Below, piece after piece: positions 35,097 through 42,621 of a DNA stretch of 64,000 bases. The DNA is from Chromatiaceae bacterium. Its GTDB lineage: Bacteria; Pseudomonadota; Gammaproteobacteria; Chromatiales; Chromatiaceae. Both the position numbers and the translations under genes were made by a program. The notes under the pieces were generated by a model that did not search any database, had not been told where the DNA came from, and saw nothing but the letters and a program-made list of their open reading frames with translations. Position 1 is the stretch's first letter. Each line of letters starts with the position of its first letter. The stretch is from contig JADKCI010000004.1 of NCBI GenBank assembly GCA_016714645.1, forward strand, positions 539,501 through 603,500, given 5' to 3'.

Positions 35097-35807
35097 GTGC
35101 GACTGCCACCCCTGGTTGATGGGTGCATCCTGCGCCGTTACCAGCGGTTCCTTGCCGACGTGGCGTTGGCGGACGGCACCCTGGTCACCGCCCATGTCCC
35201 CAACACGGGTCGCATGACCGGCTGTTGGGCGCCGGGTGCACCGGTGCAACTCAGTCACAGCGATGATCCGCGGCGGCGTCTGGCCTGGACCCTGGAGCGG
35301 GTCGATATGGGCCAGGGGTGGATCGGCGTCCATACCGGGCGCCCCAACGCCGTCCTCGCCGAGGGCATTGCCGCTGGCCTCGTCCCGGCCCTGGCCGGTT
35401 ACTCGCGGATACGCCGGGAACTGACCTATGCCCCCGCCGGGCGGGAGTCGGGTCGACTGGATATCGCCCTCTTCGCGGGCACGACACTCGCCGTCTTGGT
35501 GGAGATCAAGAACGTGACCCTGCTTGCCGGGAAGCGGGTACTGTTTCCGGACGCCGTCAGCGAACGCGGGCTCAAGCACCTGATGTTGCTCCAGACCGCC
35601 GTGGGCGAGGGTTACCGGGCCGTCATCCTCTTCGCCATCAACCGGCCCGAGGGCCAGCGCTTTGCCCCCGCCAGGTCCGTGGATCCCCGCTATGCCGATC
35701 AGTTGCGCCAGGTCGTGGCGGCGGGTGTCGAGCCCCTGGCTATCCGGTTGCGCCACACGGCGGAGGGTATCGAGGTGGGTGAGAGCCTGCCGGTGGATCT
35801 CGATTGA
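35097..35807 (+). CDS. sfsA: Sugar fermentation stimulation protein homologue SfsA
   Basis: The 236-residue product, from a GTG start, matches SfsA along its length (HVPNTGRMTGCWAPGAPV, VEIKNVTLL, FPDAVSERGLKHL). SfsA has an OB-like domain and a nuclease-like fold with acidic residues in VEIKN. Its cellular function is uncertain despite the name. It is 30 nt downstream of acyP and convergent with cpdA, with six bases between the stops. Confidence 0.93.
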   Translation: MRLPPLVDGCILRRYQRFLADVALADGTLVTAHVPNTGRMTGCWAPGAPVQLSHSDDPRRRLAWTLERVDMGQGWIGVHTGRPNAVLAEGIAAGLVPALAGYSRIRRELTYAPAGRESGRLDIALFAGTTLAVLVEIKNVTLLAGKRVLFPDAVSERGLKHLMLLQTAVGEGYRAVILFAINRPEGQRFAPARSVDPRYADQLRQVVAAGVEPLAIRLRHTAEGIEVGESLPVDLD

Positions 35808-35813
35808 TGGGCC

Positions 35814-36614
35814 TCAATAGCCCGCGCCGCTAAGATCGAGGGGGTCCGGATAGTCCGCGATACGCTCGATGCCCGTGTAGATCCCGCCATCCGGGTGGAG
35901 TTCAAGCCAGCGGAAGCCCGGCGTGGCCGCATCCAGGGCAAAGTCCTGGCTCCCGGGCAGGAACTGGATGCAGGTGGAAGGTGCCCCGAGCAGGGCCACC
36001 CCGTTACGTTCGGCGCTGAAGGCTTGGTGGATATGGCCGAATACCAGGCCCCGGACCTGGGGCTGGTGGTCGAGAATGGCGAAGAGGTCTTCGGCATTGT
36101 TCAGGCCGATCTCATCCAGCCAGGGACTGCCCACCGGCACCGGCTGATGGTGCAGGGCCAGCAGGGTCGGCGCCTGGGGTCTGGCGGCCAGGGCCGAGGC
36201 CAGCCGGCGCAGCGAGTCCGCGGTCAGATGACCCCCCTCCTTACCCTCCAGGGTCGAGTCCAGCATAATCAGAAGCCAGGGGCCGCAATCGATTCGGCGA
36301 GAAAGATCGATAGGGCCAGCGCCCAGGCTCCGCGCCATCTCCGCGGGGTCATCGTGATTGCCTGGCAGGGCGTGGCAGGGCAGTCCCAGCCGCCCGCAGC
36401 GGTCCGCCAGATAACGGTAGGCGGCCGGGCTGGCATCCTGGGTCAGGTCACCGGTCAGCAGCACCCGATCGGGGGCGCCAAATTTGGCACCAGCTAAATT
36501 TAGCACCCCTTCCAGGGTGAGGCGGGTTCTCTGGCCGAGCAGATCCCCCTCCGGGTCCGCGAAGAGGTGCGGGTCCGAGATTTGTAGCAGGCGCTGAGTG
36601 ACGTGGCGAGACAT
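35814..36614 (-). CDS. cpdA: 3',5'-cyclic-AMP phosphodiesterase CpdA
   Basis: The 266-residue metallophosphoesterase has the full two-metal site. Asp14 and His16 are in SDPHLF, Asp56 in GDLTQD and Asn86/His87 in GNHDD. The later HHQPVPVG and GHIHQ motifs complete it. Sequence and length match CpdA, which breaks down cAMP and so damps Crp signalling. A Crp/Fnr-family regulator is present elsewhere in the window, but it need not be cAMP-dependent. Confidence 0.9.
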   Translation of the reverse strand: MSRHVTQRLLQISDPHLFADPEGDLLGQRTRLTLEGVLNLAGAKFGAPDRVLLTGDLTQDASPAAYRYLADRCGRLGLPCHALPGNHDDPAEMARSLGAGPIDLSRRIDCGPWLLIMLDSTLEGKEGGHLTADSLRRLASALAARPQAPTLLALHHQPVPVGSPWLDEIGLNNAEDLFAILDHQPQVRGLVFGHIHQAFSAERNGVALLGAPSTCIQFLPGSQDFALDAATPGFRWLELHPDGGIYTGIERIADYPDPLDLSGAGY

Positions 36615-36759
36615 GGGCGCTCCTTCGAAACGGGGGGTGGGTTAGGGATCAACCGCTATTCTGTGCGCAGGTCGGGTTCTGGGCGAGACCGCTAAGGGCC
36701 GCCTGAAACCGGGGCCCTGCGGGATGGACCGGCCGGACTCCGGCAGTGATTGGCTCAGG

Positions 36760-36787
36760 CTATCTTGACTATTGATAGAAACTATTG
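36760..36787. promoter_or_regulatory. Repeat-containing region upstream of rubrerythrin gene
   Basis: The direct repeat ACTATTG occurs twice (36768-36774 and 36781-36787). CTATC and GATAG (36760-36764, 36774-36778) form an imperfect palindrome around a TTGACT that could be a -35 element. It lies about 80 bases before the rubrerythrin start. Oxidative-stress regulators often control rubrerythrin, but no consensus site of OxyR, PerR or IscR is clear. Confidence 0.25.
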
Positions 36788-36865
36788 CTACCAACGCCTG
36801 TCGGGGCTATCTTGCCTTCATCCGGGCGAATCACTCGCCCATCATCCCCACCATTGGAGACAAGT

Positions 36866-37285
36866 ATGGAACTCAAGGGCAGCAAGACCGAAGGTTGCTT
36901 GAAAGAGGCCTTCGCGGGCGAATCCCAGGCTAACCGCCGTTACCTCTACTTCGCCGCCAAGGCGGATGTCGAGGGCTACAACGACGTCGCGGCCGTTTTC
37001 CGCTCCACCGCCGAGGGCGAGACGGGTCACGCCCATGGTCACCTGGAATACCTGGAGGCCTCCGGCGATCCCGCCACTGGCCTGCCGATCGGTGGCACTA
37101 GCAATAACCTCAAGGCCTCCATCGCCGGCGAGACCCATGAGTACACCGACATGTACCCCGGCATGGCCAAGACTGCGCGTGAGGAAGGCTTTGACGAGAT
37201 TGGCGACTGGTTCGAGACCTTGGCGAAGGCGGAGCGTTCCCACGCCAACCGCTTCAAGAAGGCCTTGGACACTCTCGACGCCTAA
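36866..37285 (+). CDS. Rubrerythrin-family diiron protein without rubredoxin domain
   Basis: The 139-residue product is a ferritin-like four-helix protein (MELKGSKTEGCLKEAF, GESQANRRYLYFA). Diiron ligands are the glutamates and histidine in ETGHAHGHLEY and in KAERSHANRF. The C-terminal rubredoxin domain found in classical rubrerythrin is missing. This makes it the short form seen in many aerobic or facultative bacteria. It probably reduces peroxide, with electrons from a separate donor. GGAGA lies eight bases upstream of the ATG, and a strong terminator follows. Confidence 0.92.
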   Translation: MELKGSKTEGCLKEAFAGESQANRRYLYFAAKADVEGYNDVAAVFRSTAEGETGHAHGHLEYLEASGDPATGLPIGGTSNNLKASIAGETHEYTDMYPGMAKTAREEGFDEIGDWFETLAKAERSHANRFKKALDTLDA

Positions 37286-37309
37286 GCGCTAGTCAGTCCC
37301 TACGACATG

Positions 37310-37342
37310 TTAAGGGGCGCTTCGGCGCCCTTTAAAGTTTTT
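37310..37342 (+). terminator. Intrinsic terminator of the rubrerythrin gene
   Basis: An 11-bp stem (37310-37320 with 37325-37335, one G-T pair) has a stable TTCG loop. It is followed by AGTTTTTGTT. This is a standard Rho-independent terminator 25 bases after the stop codon. Confidence 0.88.
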
Positions 37343-37382
37343 GTTCCAGCTCCGGCGCCTAAGGCTTCGCCGGCGGCCAACT

Positions 37383-37871
37383 CTACTGATGATCCTCGAC
37401 GCCCAAGGCCTTTAGCGTCTTTTGGACTATGCCCGCATCCCCTTGCCAGTCCGGCACCTCCACGATCACCTCCTCGGGCTCTCGCCCCGCCGCCCGCGCG
37501 GGATTGGGCGTGAGGAAGCCATCAACCCGCGTCATGACGTCGCCCTCGAAGTGGACGACCAGCGGCTTTTTCTCCATCTCCTGGTGGGCCTGGCGGATGG
37601 TATAGGTGTAGTACCAGCGGTCACCGTGGAAGATGTCCACGAGCATGGGTGTGCCCAGCAGATAGCGCACCTGGTTGCGGGTCATGCCGGGTTCGAGCCG
37701 ATCGACCATATCCTCGGTGATGATATTGCCCTGCTGGATGGTCATCTGATAGACGAAGGGCAGCCGATTAAGCGGCGATTCGCGGTATTGGGGCGCGCCG
37801 TCCGGATTTTTGGCGCAACCGCCCAGCACCAGGCCCGCGCCCAAGGTCAGTAAAATGGGAAGCTTTTGCAT
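37383..37871 (-). CDS. bamE: Outer membrane assembly lipoprotein BamE
   Basis: BamE is a lipoprotein of the BAM complex that inserts beta-barrel proteins into the outer membrane. The 162-residue product has a lipobox LGGC with Cys19 after a hydrophobic signal. The SmpA/OmlA domain signature includes QGNIITEDMVDRLEPGMTRNQV and LLGTPMLVDIFHGDRWYY. It is a little longer than E. coli BamE (113 aa) through a C-terminal tail. No fur gene is adjacent, although a bamE-fur pair is common in other gammaproteobacteria. Confidence 0.95.
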   Translation of the reverse strand: MQKLPILLTLGAGLVLGGCAKNPDGAPQYRESPLNRLPFVYQMTIQQGNIITEDMVDRLEPGMTRNQVRYLLGTPMLVDIFHGDRWYYTYTIRQAHQEMEKKPLVVHFEGDVMTRVDGFLTPNPARAAGREPEEVIVEVPDWQGDAGIVQKTLKALGVEDHQ

Positions 37872-38020
37872 CTAAATGGTCTTTACCCAGGCGGACGCCG
37901 ATTTAAGGGGGAAATGATAACCCAGCCTATGGAGCCGATGGGAAGTAATCCGCGTATCACCGGTGCCCGGGCTGGGAAAACCATCGGATCAAGCCGGCCG
38001 GGCCCGCGGTCGGTAGGTAT

Positions 38021-39691
38021 TCAGGCCGCCGCCCGCTCGATCATCTCCCGGGCGTGAGCCAGGGTCTTCTCCGTGATGGTGGCACCCCCGAGCATGCGCG
38101 CTATCTCGTCCACCCGCGCCTCGGGCCCCAGGTGGGCGATGTGGGTGTAGGTCTGGCCGTCCCGATTCTCCTTACGCACCAACAGATGATGATGGGCCTG
38201 GGCCGCGACCTGGGGTAGGTGGGTCACGCACAGCACCTGCCGTTTGGTGCCCAGGGCGCGCAGGAGACGGCCGACGATTTCGGCCACGGCCCCGCCGATG
38301 CCCACATCCACCTCGTCGAAGACCAGGGTGGGGATGGCGGCACACTCGGCGGTGGCGACCTGGATGCACAGGCTGATGCGCGACAGCTCGCCGCCGGAGG
38401 CGACCTTGGCCAGGGGCTGCAGGGGCTGGCCGGGATTGGCGCTGACCAGGAACTCGACCCGATCCAGGCCCTGTATGCCGGCGGCAGCCGCCTCGCCGCG
38501 CAGGGTGCTGGCCTCGAAGCGGCCGCCCTTCATGCCCAACTCCGCCATGGAGGCGGTGACGGTCGCCGAGAGCCGGGCCGCGGCCTGGGTCCGCCGCGCG
38601 CTGAGGGTCATGGCCTGGTCCAGGAAGCGGTCCCAGGCGGCATCCCGCTCCTGGGCCAGGGCATCGACCGATACCTCATCACCCTCCAGGGCCGCCAGTT
38701 CAGCGCGCAGACGCTCCAGGGTCTCCGGGATCTGGCGGGGCTGGATGCGGAATTTGCGCGCCAGGTCATGAATCAGGGCGAGCTGGGTCTCGACCTGCTC
38801 CAGCAGTGCCGGGTCCAGTTCCAGCCCATCCAGGTATTGCCGCAGGCCCGAGGCGGCCTCCTCTACCTGGATGGCGGCCCCGGCGACCAGGTCGCGGATT
38901 TCCCCCAGGCGTTCGTCGCAACTCAGCAGCCCCCCGAGATCGCTCTCGGCCCGGCCGAGCTGGTCGCAAATGGCGGCCTCGCCGTCATACAGGCTGTTCA
39001 GTAGCCGCCCCGCGGTGCCCTGGAGCAGACCCAGATTGGCCAGGCGTCGTTGTTCCCGGTCCAGTTCGTCGATGTCCTCGGCGCTCAGCCCCAGGACCTC
39101 GAGTTCTCCCACCTGGAAACGCAGCAGGTCGAGGCGCGCTGCCCGCTCCGCCCCCTGGGTCTCGATGTTGCGCAACCGCTCGTCGAGGGCGCGGAAGTCG
39201 CGGAAGAGCCCCGCCACCTCACGCGCCAGACCCAGATGACCGGCATAGCCGTCCAGCAGCTCCCGTTGGGCCGCCGGGCGCAGCAGGGATTGGTGAGCGT
39301 GCTGGCCATGGATATCGACCAGGCGCTCGCCCAGGGCCTGCAGCTGACCACTGCTGGCGAGGCGGCCGTTGATGTAGGCCCGGGAACGCCCGGAGGGGGG
39401 CAGGACGCGACGGATGGCGCAGTCGCCCCCATCGGCCAGGTCCTGCTCCTCCAGCCAGGCACGCGCGTGCGCGACGTCGTCCAGGTCGAAGCCGGCCGCC
39501 ACCTCGGCGCGTTCGCCGCCGTTACGGATCAAGCCGGCGTCCGCCTTGTCGCCGAGGGCCAGCCCCAGGGCGTCGATCAGGATAGACTTGCCAGCCCCGG
39601 TCTCGCCGGTCAGGGCCGTCATGCCGGCCCCCAGTTCGAGTTCCAGTTGACTGACGACGGCCAGATCCTGGATGAGGAGATGGCTCAACAT
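38021..39691 (-). CDS. recN: DNA repair protein RecN
   Basis: RecN is an SMC-like protein that acts early in double-strand break repair. The 556-residue product has Walker A TGETGAGKS at 28-36, a long coiled-coil middle, the ABC signature ASGGELSRISL and Walker B TLVFDEVDVGIGG. The start at 39691 (MLSHLLIQDLAVV) gives the family length; a longer open frame that runs on into nadK sequence was rejected. It begins five bases after the nadK stop, the usual nadK-recN arrangement. Confidence 0.96.
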   Translation of the reverse strand: MLSHLLIQDLAVVSQLELELGAGMTALTGETGAGKSILIDALGLALGDKADAGLIRNGGERAEVAAGFDLDDVAHARAWLEEQDLADGGDCAIRRVLPPSGRSRAYINGRLASSGQLQALGERLVDIHGQHAHQSLLRPAAQRELLDGYAGHLGLAREVAGLFRDFRALDERLRNIETQGAERAARLDLLRFQVGELEVLGLSAEDIDELDREQRRLANLGLLQGTAGRLLNSLYDGEAAICDQLGRAESDLGGLLSCDERLGEIRDLVAGAAIQVEEAASGLRQYLDGLELDPALLEQVETQLALIHDLARKFRIQPRQIPETLERLRAELAALEGDEVSVDALAQERDAAWDRFLDQAMTLSARRTQAAARLSATVTASMAELGMKGGRFEASTLRGEAAAAGIQGLDRVEFLVSANPGQPLQPLAKVASGGELSRISLCIQVATAECAAIPTLVFDEVDVGIGGAVAEIVGRLLRALGTKRQVLCVTHLPQVAAQAHHHLLVRKENRDGQTYTHIAHLGPEARVDEIARMLGGATITEKTLAHAREMIERAAA

Positions 39692-39696
39692 TGGGC

Positions 39697-40591
39697 TTAC
39701 TCCAAGGAAGGTCCGGCTGGATGACCGCCCCAGCCGAGTTTGGCGCGGAGGATTCCGAAGTGGTCGTGACCCTTGGGGTGCAGCAGGCGGATCGGGTGCG
39801 GTCCGCGCTCGATGAGGACGCGGGACTCGGCGGTCAGGAAGACGTCGGTCTGACCATCGCAGGTCACGATGATATGGCCCTGATCGGCGCGACTGGGGGC
39901 CCGGATGGCGATCCGGCTGGACCCCGCCACCACCAGCGGCCGGTTGCTCAGGGTGTGGGGGCAGATGGGCACCAGGGCGATGGCGTCCAGGGCCGGGTGG
40001 ATTAGGGGGCCGCCACCGGACAGGGCATAGGCGGTGGAGCCTGTGGGGGTCGAGACGATGATGCCATCCCCGCGCTGAAGATTGACAAAGACGCCGTCGA
40101 TGCGGGTCTCCAGTTCGATCATGCGCGCCGTGTTCCACTTGTGGATCACCACGTCGTTGAGCGCCAGGACGGGCGGCTTCTCGTTCACCCGTGCCGAAAG
40201 CAGCGAGCGTTCCTCCGCATCGAAATCCCCAGCGAGGATGGCGTCCAGGCAGGTTTCGATGGCGTCCGAGGACATCCGCAAGAAAGCCCAGCCGGCCCAG
40301 GTTGATACCCAGCAGGGGCACCCCCGAGCTAGCCAGGGCGCGAGCGGCACCCAGGAGGGTACCGTCCCCGCCCACCGTGATGACCAGGTCGCAATGCTGG
40401 CCCATCTCCGTGGCAGTCAGTACCCCAGGTTTCCCCACGCTGGCAAGGGCGGCGGCCAAGGGGTCGAAGCAGACTTGCGGCCCGCGCTGGCGCAGGTAGC
40501 GGGCCAGGCGCGCGACCACGAGCCGGGTTTCGGGGGTCTCGCCCTGCTTGGCAATGACGCCGATGGTGGGGAACGGGGGCTGGGAGGACAT
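39697..40591 (-). CDS. nadK: NAD kinase, frameshifted as sequenced
   Basis: NadK phosphorylates NAD to NADP. Two frames together make one protein of about 297 residues. The first, from ATG 40591, carries GGDGT at 74-78 and ends its valid part at LGRLGFLADV (107). One extra base at about 40270-40271 then throws it out of frame. Dropping that base joins it to SDAIETCLDAIL and on to the second catalytic region (STPTGSTAY) and the stop at 39697. NadK is normally essential, so a sequencing error is the likeliest cause. recN follows after five bases. Confidence 0.88.
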
Positions 40592-40632
40592 GATGCGCGC
40601 GATCATCGCCGAAAGGGACCTTGGCGTAAACC

Positions 40633-40661
40633 TTGACAGCCCGATTGGCAATCCCTAAATT
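40633..40661 (+). promoter_or_regulatory. Sigma-70 promoter of the hrcA heat-shock cluster
   Basis: TTGACA (40633-40638) is followed after 17 bases by TAAATT (40656-40661). Both are close to consensus and the spacing is ideal. The CIRCE operator begins eight bases after the -10 element, so it covers the transcription start, as expected for HrcA repression. Confidence 0.8.
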
Positions 40662-40668
40662 GCTATCC

Positions 40669-40695
40669 TTAGCACTCGCCCACAGGGAGTGCTAA
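40669..40695. promoter_or_regulatory. CIRCE operator (HrcA binding site)
   Basis: TTAGCACTC (40669-40677), nine bases, then GAGTGCTAA (40687-40695): a perfect match to the CIRCE inverted repeat. It lies just before hrcA, so HrcA should control its own gene and perhaps grpE downstream. Confidence 0.95.
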
Positions 40696-40747
40696 TAGGG
40701 TCGGAGGTTGCGCAGTCGCGCGTAGTCGGGTTTCCGAGGGGCGCAAG

Positions 40748-41800
40748 TTGACGGCAAAGAGTGACAATCCGGTCAGCGATCGGGCCTTGCATTTTCTCAA
40801 GGTCCTGGTGGAACGCTATATCCGGGATGGACAGCCCGTGGGTTCCCGTACCCTGGCGAAGGACACCGGGCTGGAGCTGAGTCCGGCCACGGTGCGCAAT
40901 GTCATGTCCGACCTGGAGGATCTGGGCCTGGTGTCTTCCCTCCACACCTCCTCGGGCCGGGTGCCGACGGTCTCGGGCTACCGCCTCTTCCTCGACACCC
41001 TGCTGACGGTGCGGCCCCCGGCGGAGACCGAGGTGGACGAGATGCGCCGGCGCTTTACCGCCCTGGACGACTCCCCGGCCCTGATCACGACGGCCTCCCA
41101 GGTCCTCTCGGGCGTGACCCGCCTCGCCGGGGTGGTGATGCTGCCCCGTCGCGAGCGCAACGCCTTCCGCCAGATCGAGTTTCTGCCCCTGTCCGGCGAC
41201 CGGGTGCTGGCCATCCTGATCACGGAAGAGGGCGAGGTGCATAACCGCGTCATTCACACCGATGAACGCTATTCGCCCTCTCAGTTGGAACAGGCGGCCA
41301 ACTACCTCAATAGCCTGTTCACGGGCCGCGACTTGCGGGAGGTGCGTCATCGGTTACTGGACGAGATGCGCCACACCCATGACCATATGGATCGCCTGAT
41401 GCGCCAGGCGGTGGAACTGGCGCGGCAGGTGGTAGAAGTGGCCGAGGACAAGGATAAAGACGACCTCTGCGTGGCGGGACAAACCAATTTAATGGAATTT
41501 TCCGAGCTCGCGAGCATGGACCGGCTCAAACAGTTGTTCGAGGCCTTCGCCGAGAAGCGTCAGATCCTGCACCTGCTCGATCGCTGTCTCGCGGCCGAGG
41601 GCGTCCAGATTTTCGTCGGCGAGGAGTCCGGCTACGAGTTGCTGGGGGGCTGCAGCCTGGTGAGCGCGCCCTACCAGATCGACGGCAAGGTGATCGGGGT
41701 GCTCGGCGTTATTGGCCCGGCGCGCATGAATTACTCCCGCGTCATCCCCATAGTGGATGTCACGGCGCGCCTGCTGGGCGCGGCTCTCAAGCACGGTTAA
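40748..41800 (+). CDS. hrcA: Heat-inducible transcription repressor HrcA
   Basis: HrcA binds CIRCE and represses chaperone genes; GroEL assists its folding. The 350-residue product, from a TTG start, has a winged helix-turn-helix at its N-terminus (SPATVRNVMSDLEDLGLV, then HTSSGRVPTVSGYR). A GAF-like dimerisation region follows. A perfect CIRCE site lies about 50 bases upstream. HrcA in a gammaproteobacterium that also uses sigma-32 is known for some lineages but is not universal. Confidence 0.95.
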   Translation: MTAKSDNPVSDRALHFLKVLVERYIRDGQPVGSRTLAKDTGLELSPATVRNVMSDLEDLGLVSSLHTSSGRVPTVSGYRLFLDTLLTVRPPAETEVDEMRRRFTALDDSPALITTASQVLSGVTRLAGVVMLPRRERNAFRQIEFLPLSGDRVLAILITEEGEVHNRVIHTDERYSPSQLEQAANYLNSLFTGRDLREVRHRLLDEMRHTHDHMDRLMRQAVELARQVVEVAEDKDKDDLCVAGQTNLMEFSELASMDRLKQLFEAFAEKRQILHLLDRCLAAEGVQIFVGEESGYELLGGCSLVSAPYQIDGKVIGVLGVIGPARMNYSRVIPIVDVTARLLGAALKHG

Positions 41801-41857
41801 CTTTGAATTGACGGATTCCCGGGGCTAAGCACCCCAAAACCCAATCGGGAGGTGACA

Positions 41858-42484
41858 ATGGCAGTGGAAGAGGAAAAGGTTCAACCTGGCGAGGTGGCCG
41901 AGACCCCGGCCGAGCCTGTTGTCGAGGCCGATGCCGAGGCCCAGGGGGAGCCGAATCCTTTCGAGGGGGCCACCCAGGCCGCCAGTTCGGCGCCCGCCCC
42001 AGCGGCGGGAACGGGCGGAGATCTGACCAGCCTGCTGGAGGATGCCCGTTCCAGGGCGGACGATCATTGGGATCAACTCCTGCGTTCCCGCGCCGAGATG
42101 GAGAATTTGCGACGGCGCCATGCCAGCGAGCTGGAAAAGGCTCACAAGTATGCCCTCGACAGCTTCGTCAAGGATCTGGTCGGGGTGCGCGACAGTCTGG
42201 AGCTGGCCTTGGAGGCCGCGCGTTTGGAGACGGCGGACCTGGCCAAATTGCGGGAGGGCACGGACCTCACCCTCAAGCAGCTGGCGGATGTCATGACCCG
42301 CTTTGGCGTCGAGCGTCTCGACCCCACGGGCGAGCCCTTCAATCCGGAGTATCACCAGGCCATCACCATCCAGCCCCGGCCCGACCTGGCGCCCAACAGC
42401 GTGGCGACCGTGATCCAGAAGGGCTATGTGCTCAATGGCCGCCTGGTGCGTCCCGCCATGGTCATTGTATCGAGCGCGGCATGA
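41858..42484 (+). CDS. grpE: Nucleotide exchange factor GrpE
   Basis: GrpE releases ADP from DnaK. The 208-residue product has an acidic, alanine-rich disordered N-terminus (to about residue 55). A long coiled coil (RAEMENLRRRHASELEKA) and the C-terminal beta domain ending VQKGY-like VIQKGYVLNGRLVRPAMV follow. The ATG at 41858 follows GGGAGG with a good spacer. It lies 57 bases downstream of hrcA and 137 bases upstream of dnaK. Confidence 0.96.
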   Translation: MAVEEEKVQPGEVAETPAEPVVEADAEAQGEPNPFEGATQAASSAPAPAAGTGGDLTSLLEDARSRADDHWDQLLRSRAEMENLRRRHASELEKAHKYALDSFVKDLVGVRDSLELALEAARLETADLAKLREGTDLTLKQLADVMTRFGVERLDPTGEPFNPEYHQAITIQPRPDLAPNSVATVIQKGYVLNGRLVRPAMVIVSSAA

Positions 42485-42535
42485 GCGAGGTCTTGGGCCA
42501 CCCGGTAACCGGGGTTCGCTAAAACAGCTTTCTAT

Positions 42536-42565
42536 CTTGAAACTTTCGGGGTCTCGACCCCACCT
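42536..42565 (+). promoter_or_regulatory. Sigma-32 (heat-shock) promoter of dnaK
   Basis: CTTGAAA (42536-42542), 15 bases, then CCCCACCT (42558-42565). This matches the sigma-32 consensus (CTTGAAA and CCCCATNT) in both boxes and spacing. It lies 57 bases before the dnaK ATG. Confidence 0.8.
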
Positions 42566-42621
42566 GACGCGGCAATAGGCGCGCGCGGCGCGCCAGCCTC
42601 ATATTCCGGAGAAAAACAATC

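Noticed and set aside
38021..40651. One 876-residue protein spanning nadK and recN
   Set aside because: The fusion frame exists only because of the extra base in nadK. recN has its own start at 39691 and nadK its own stop at 39697.
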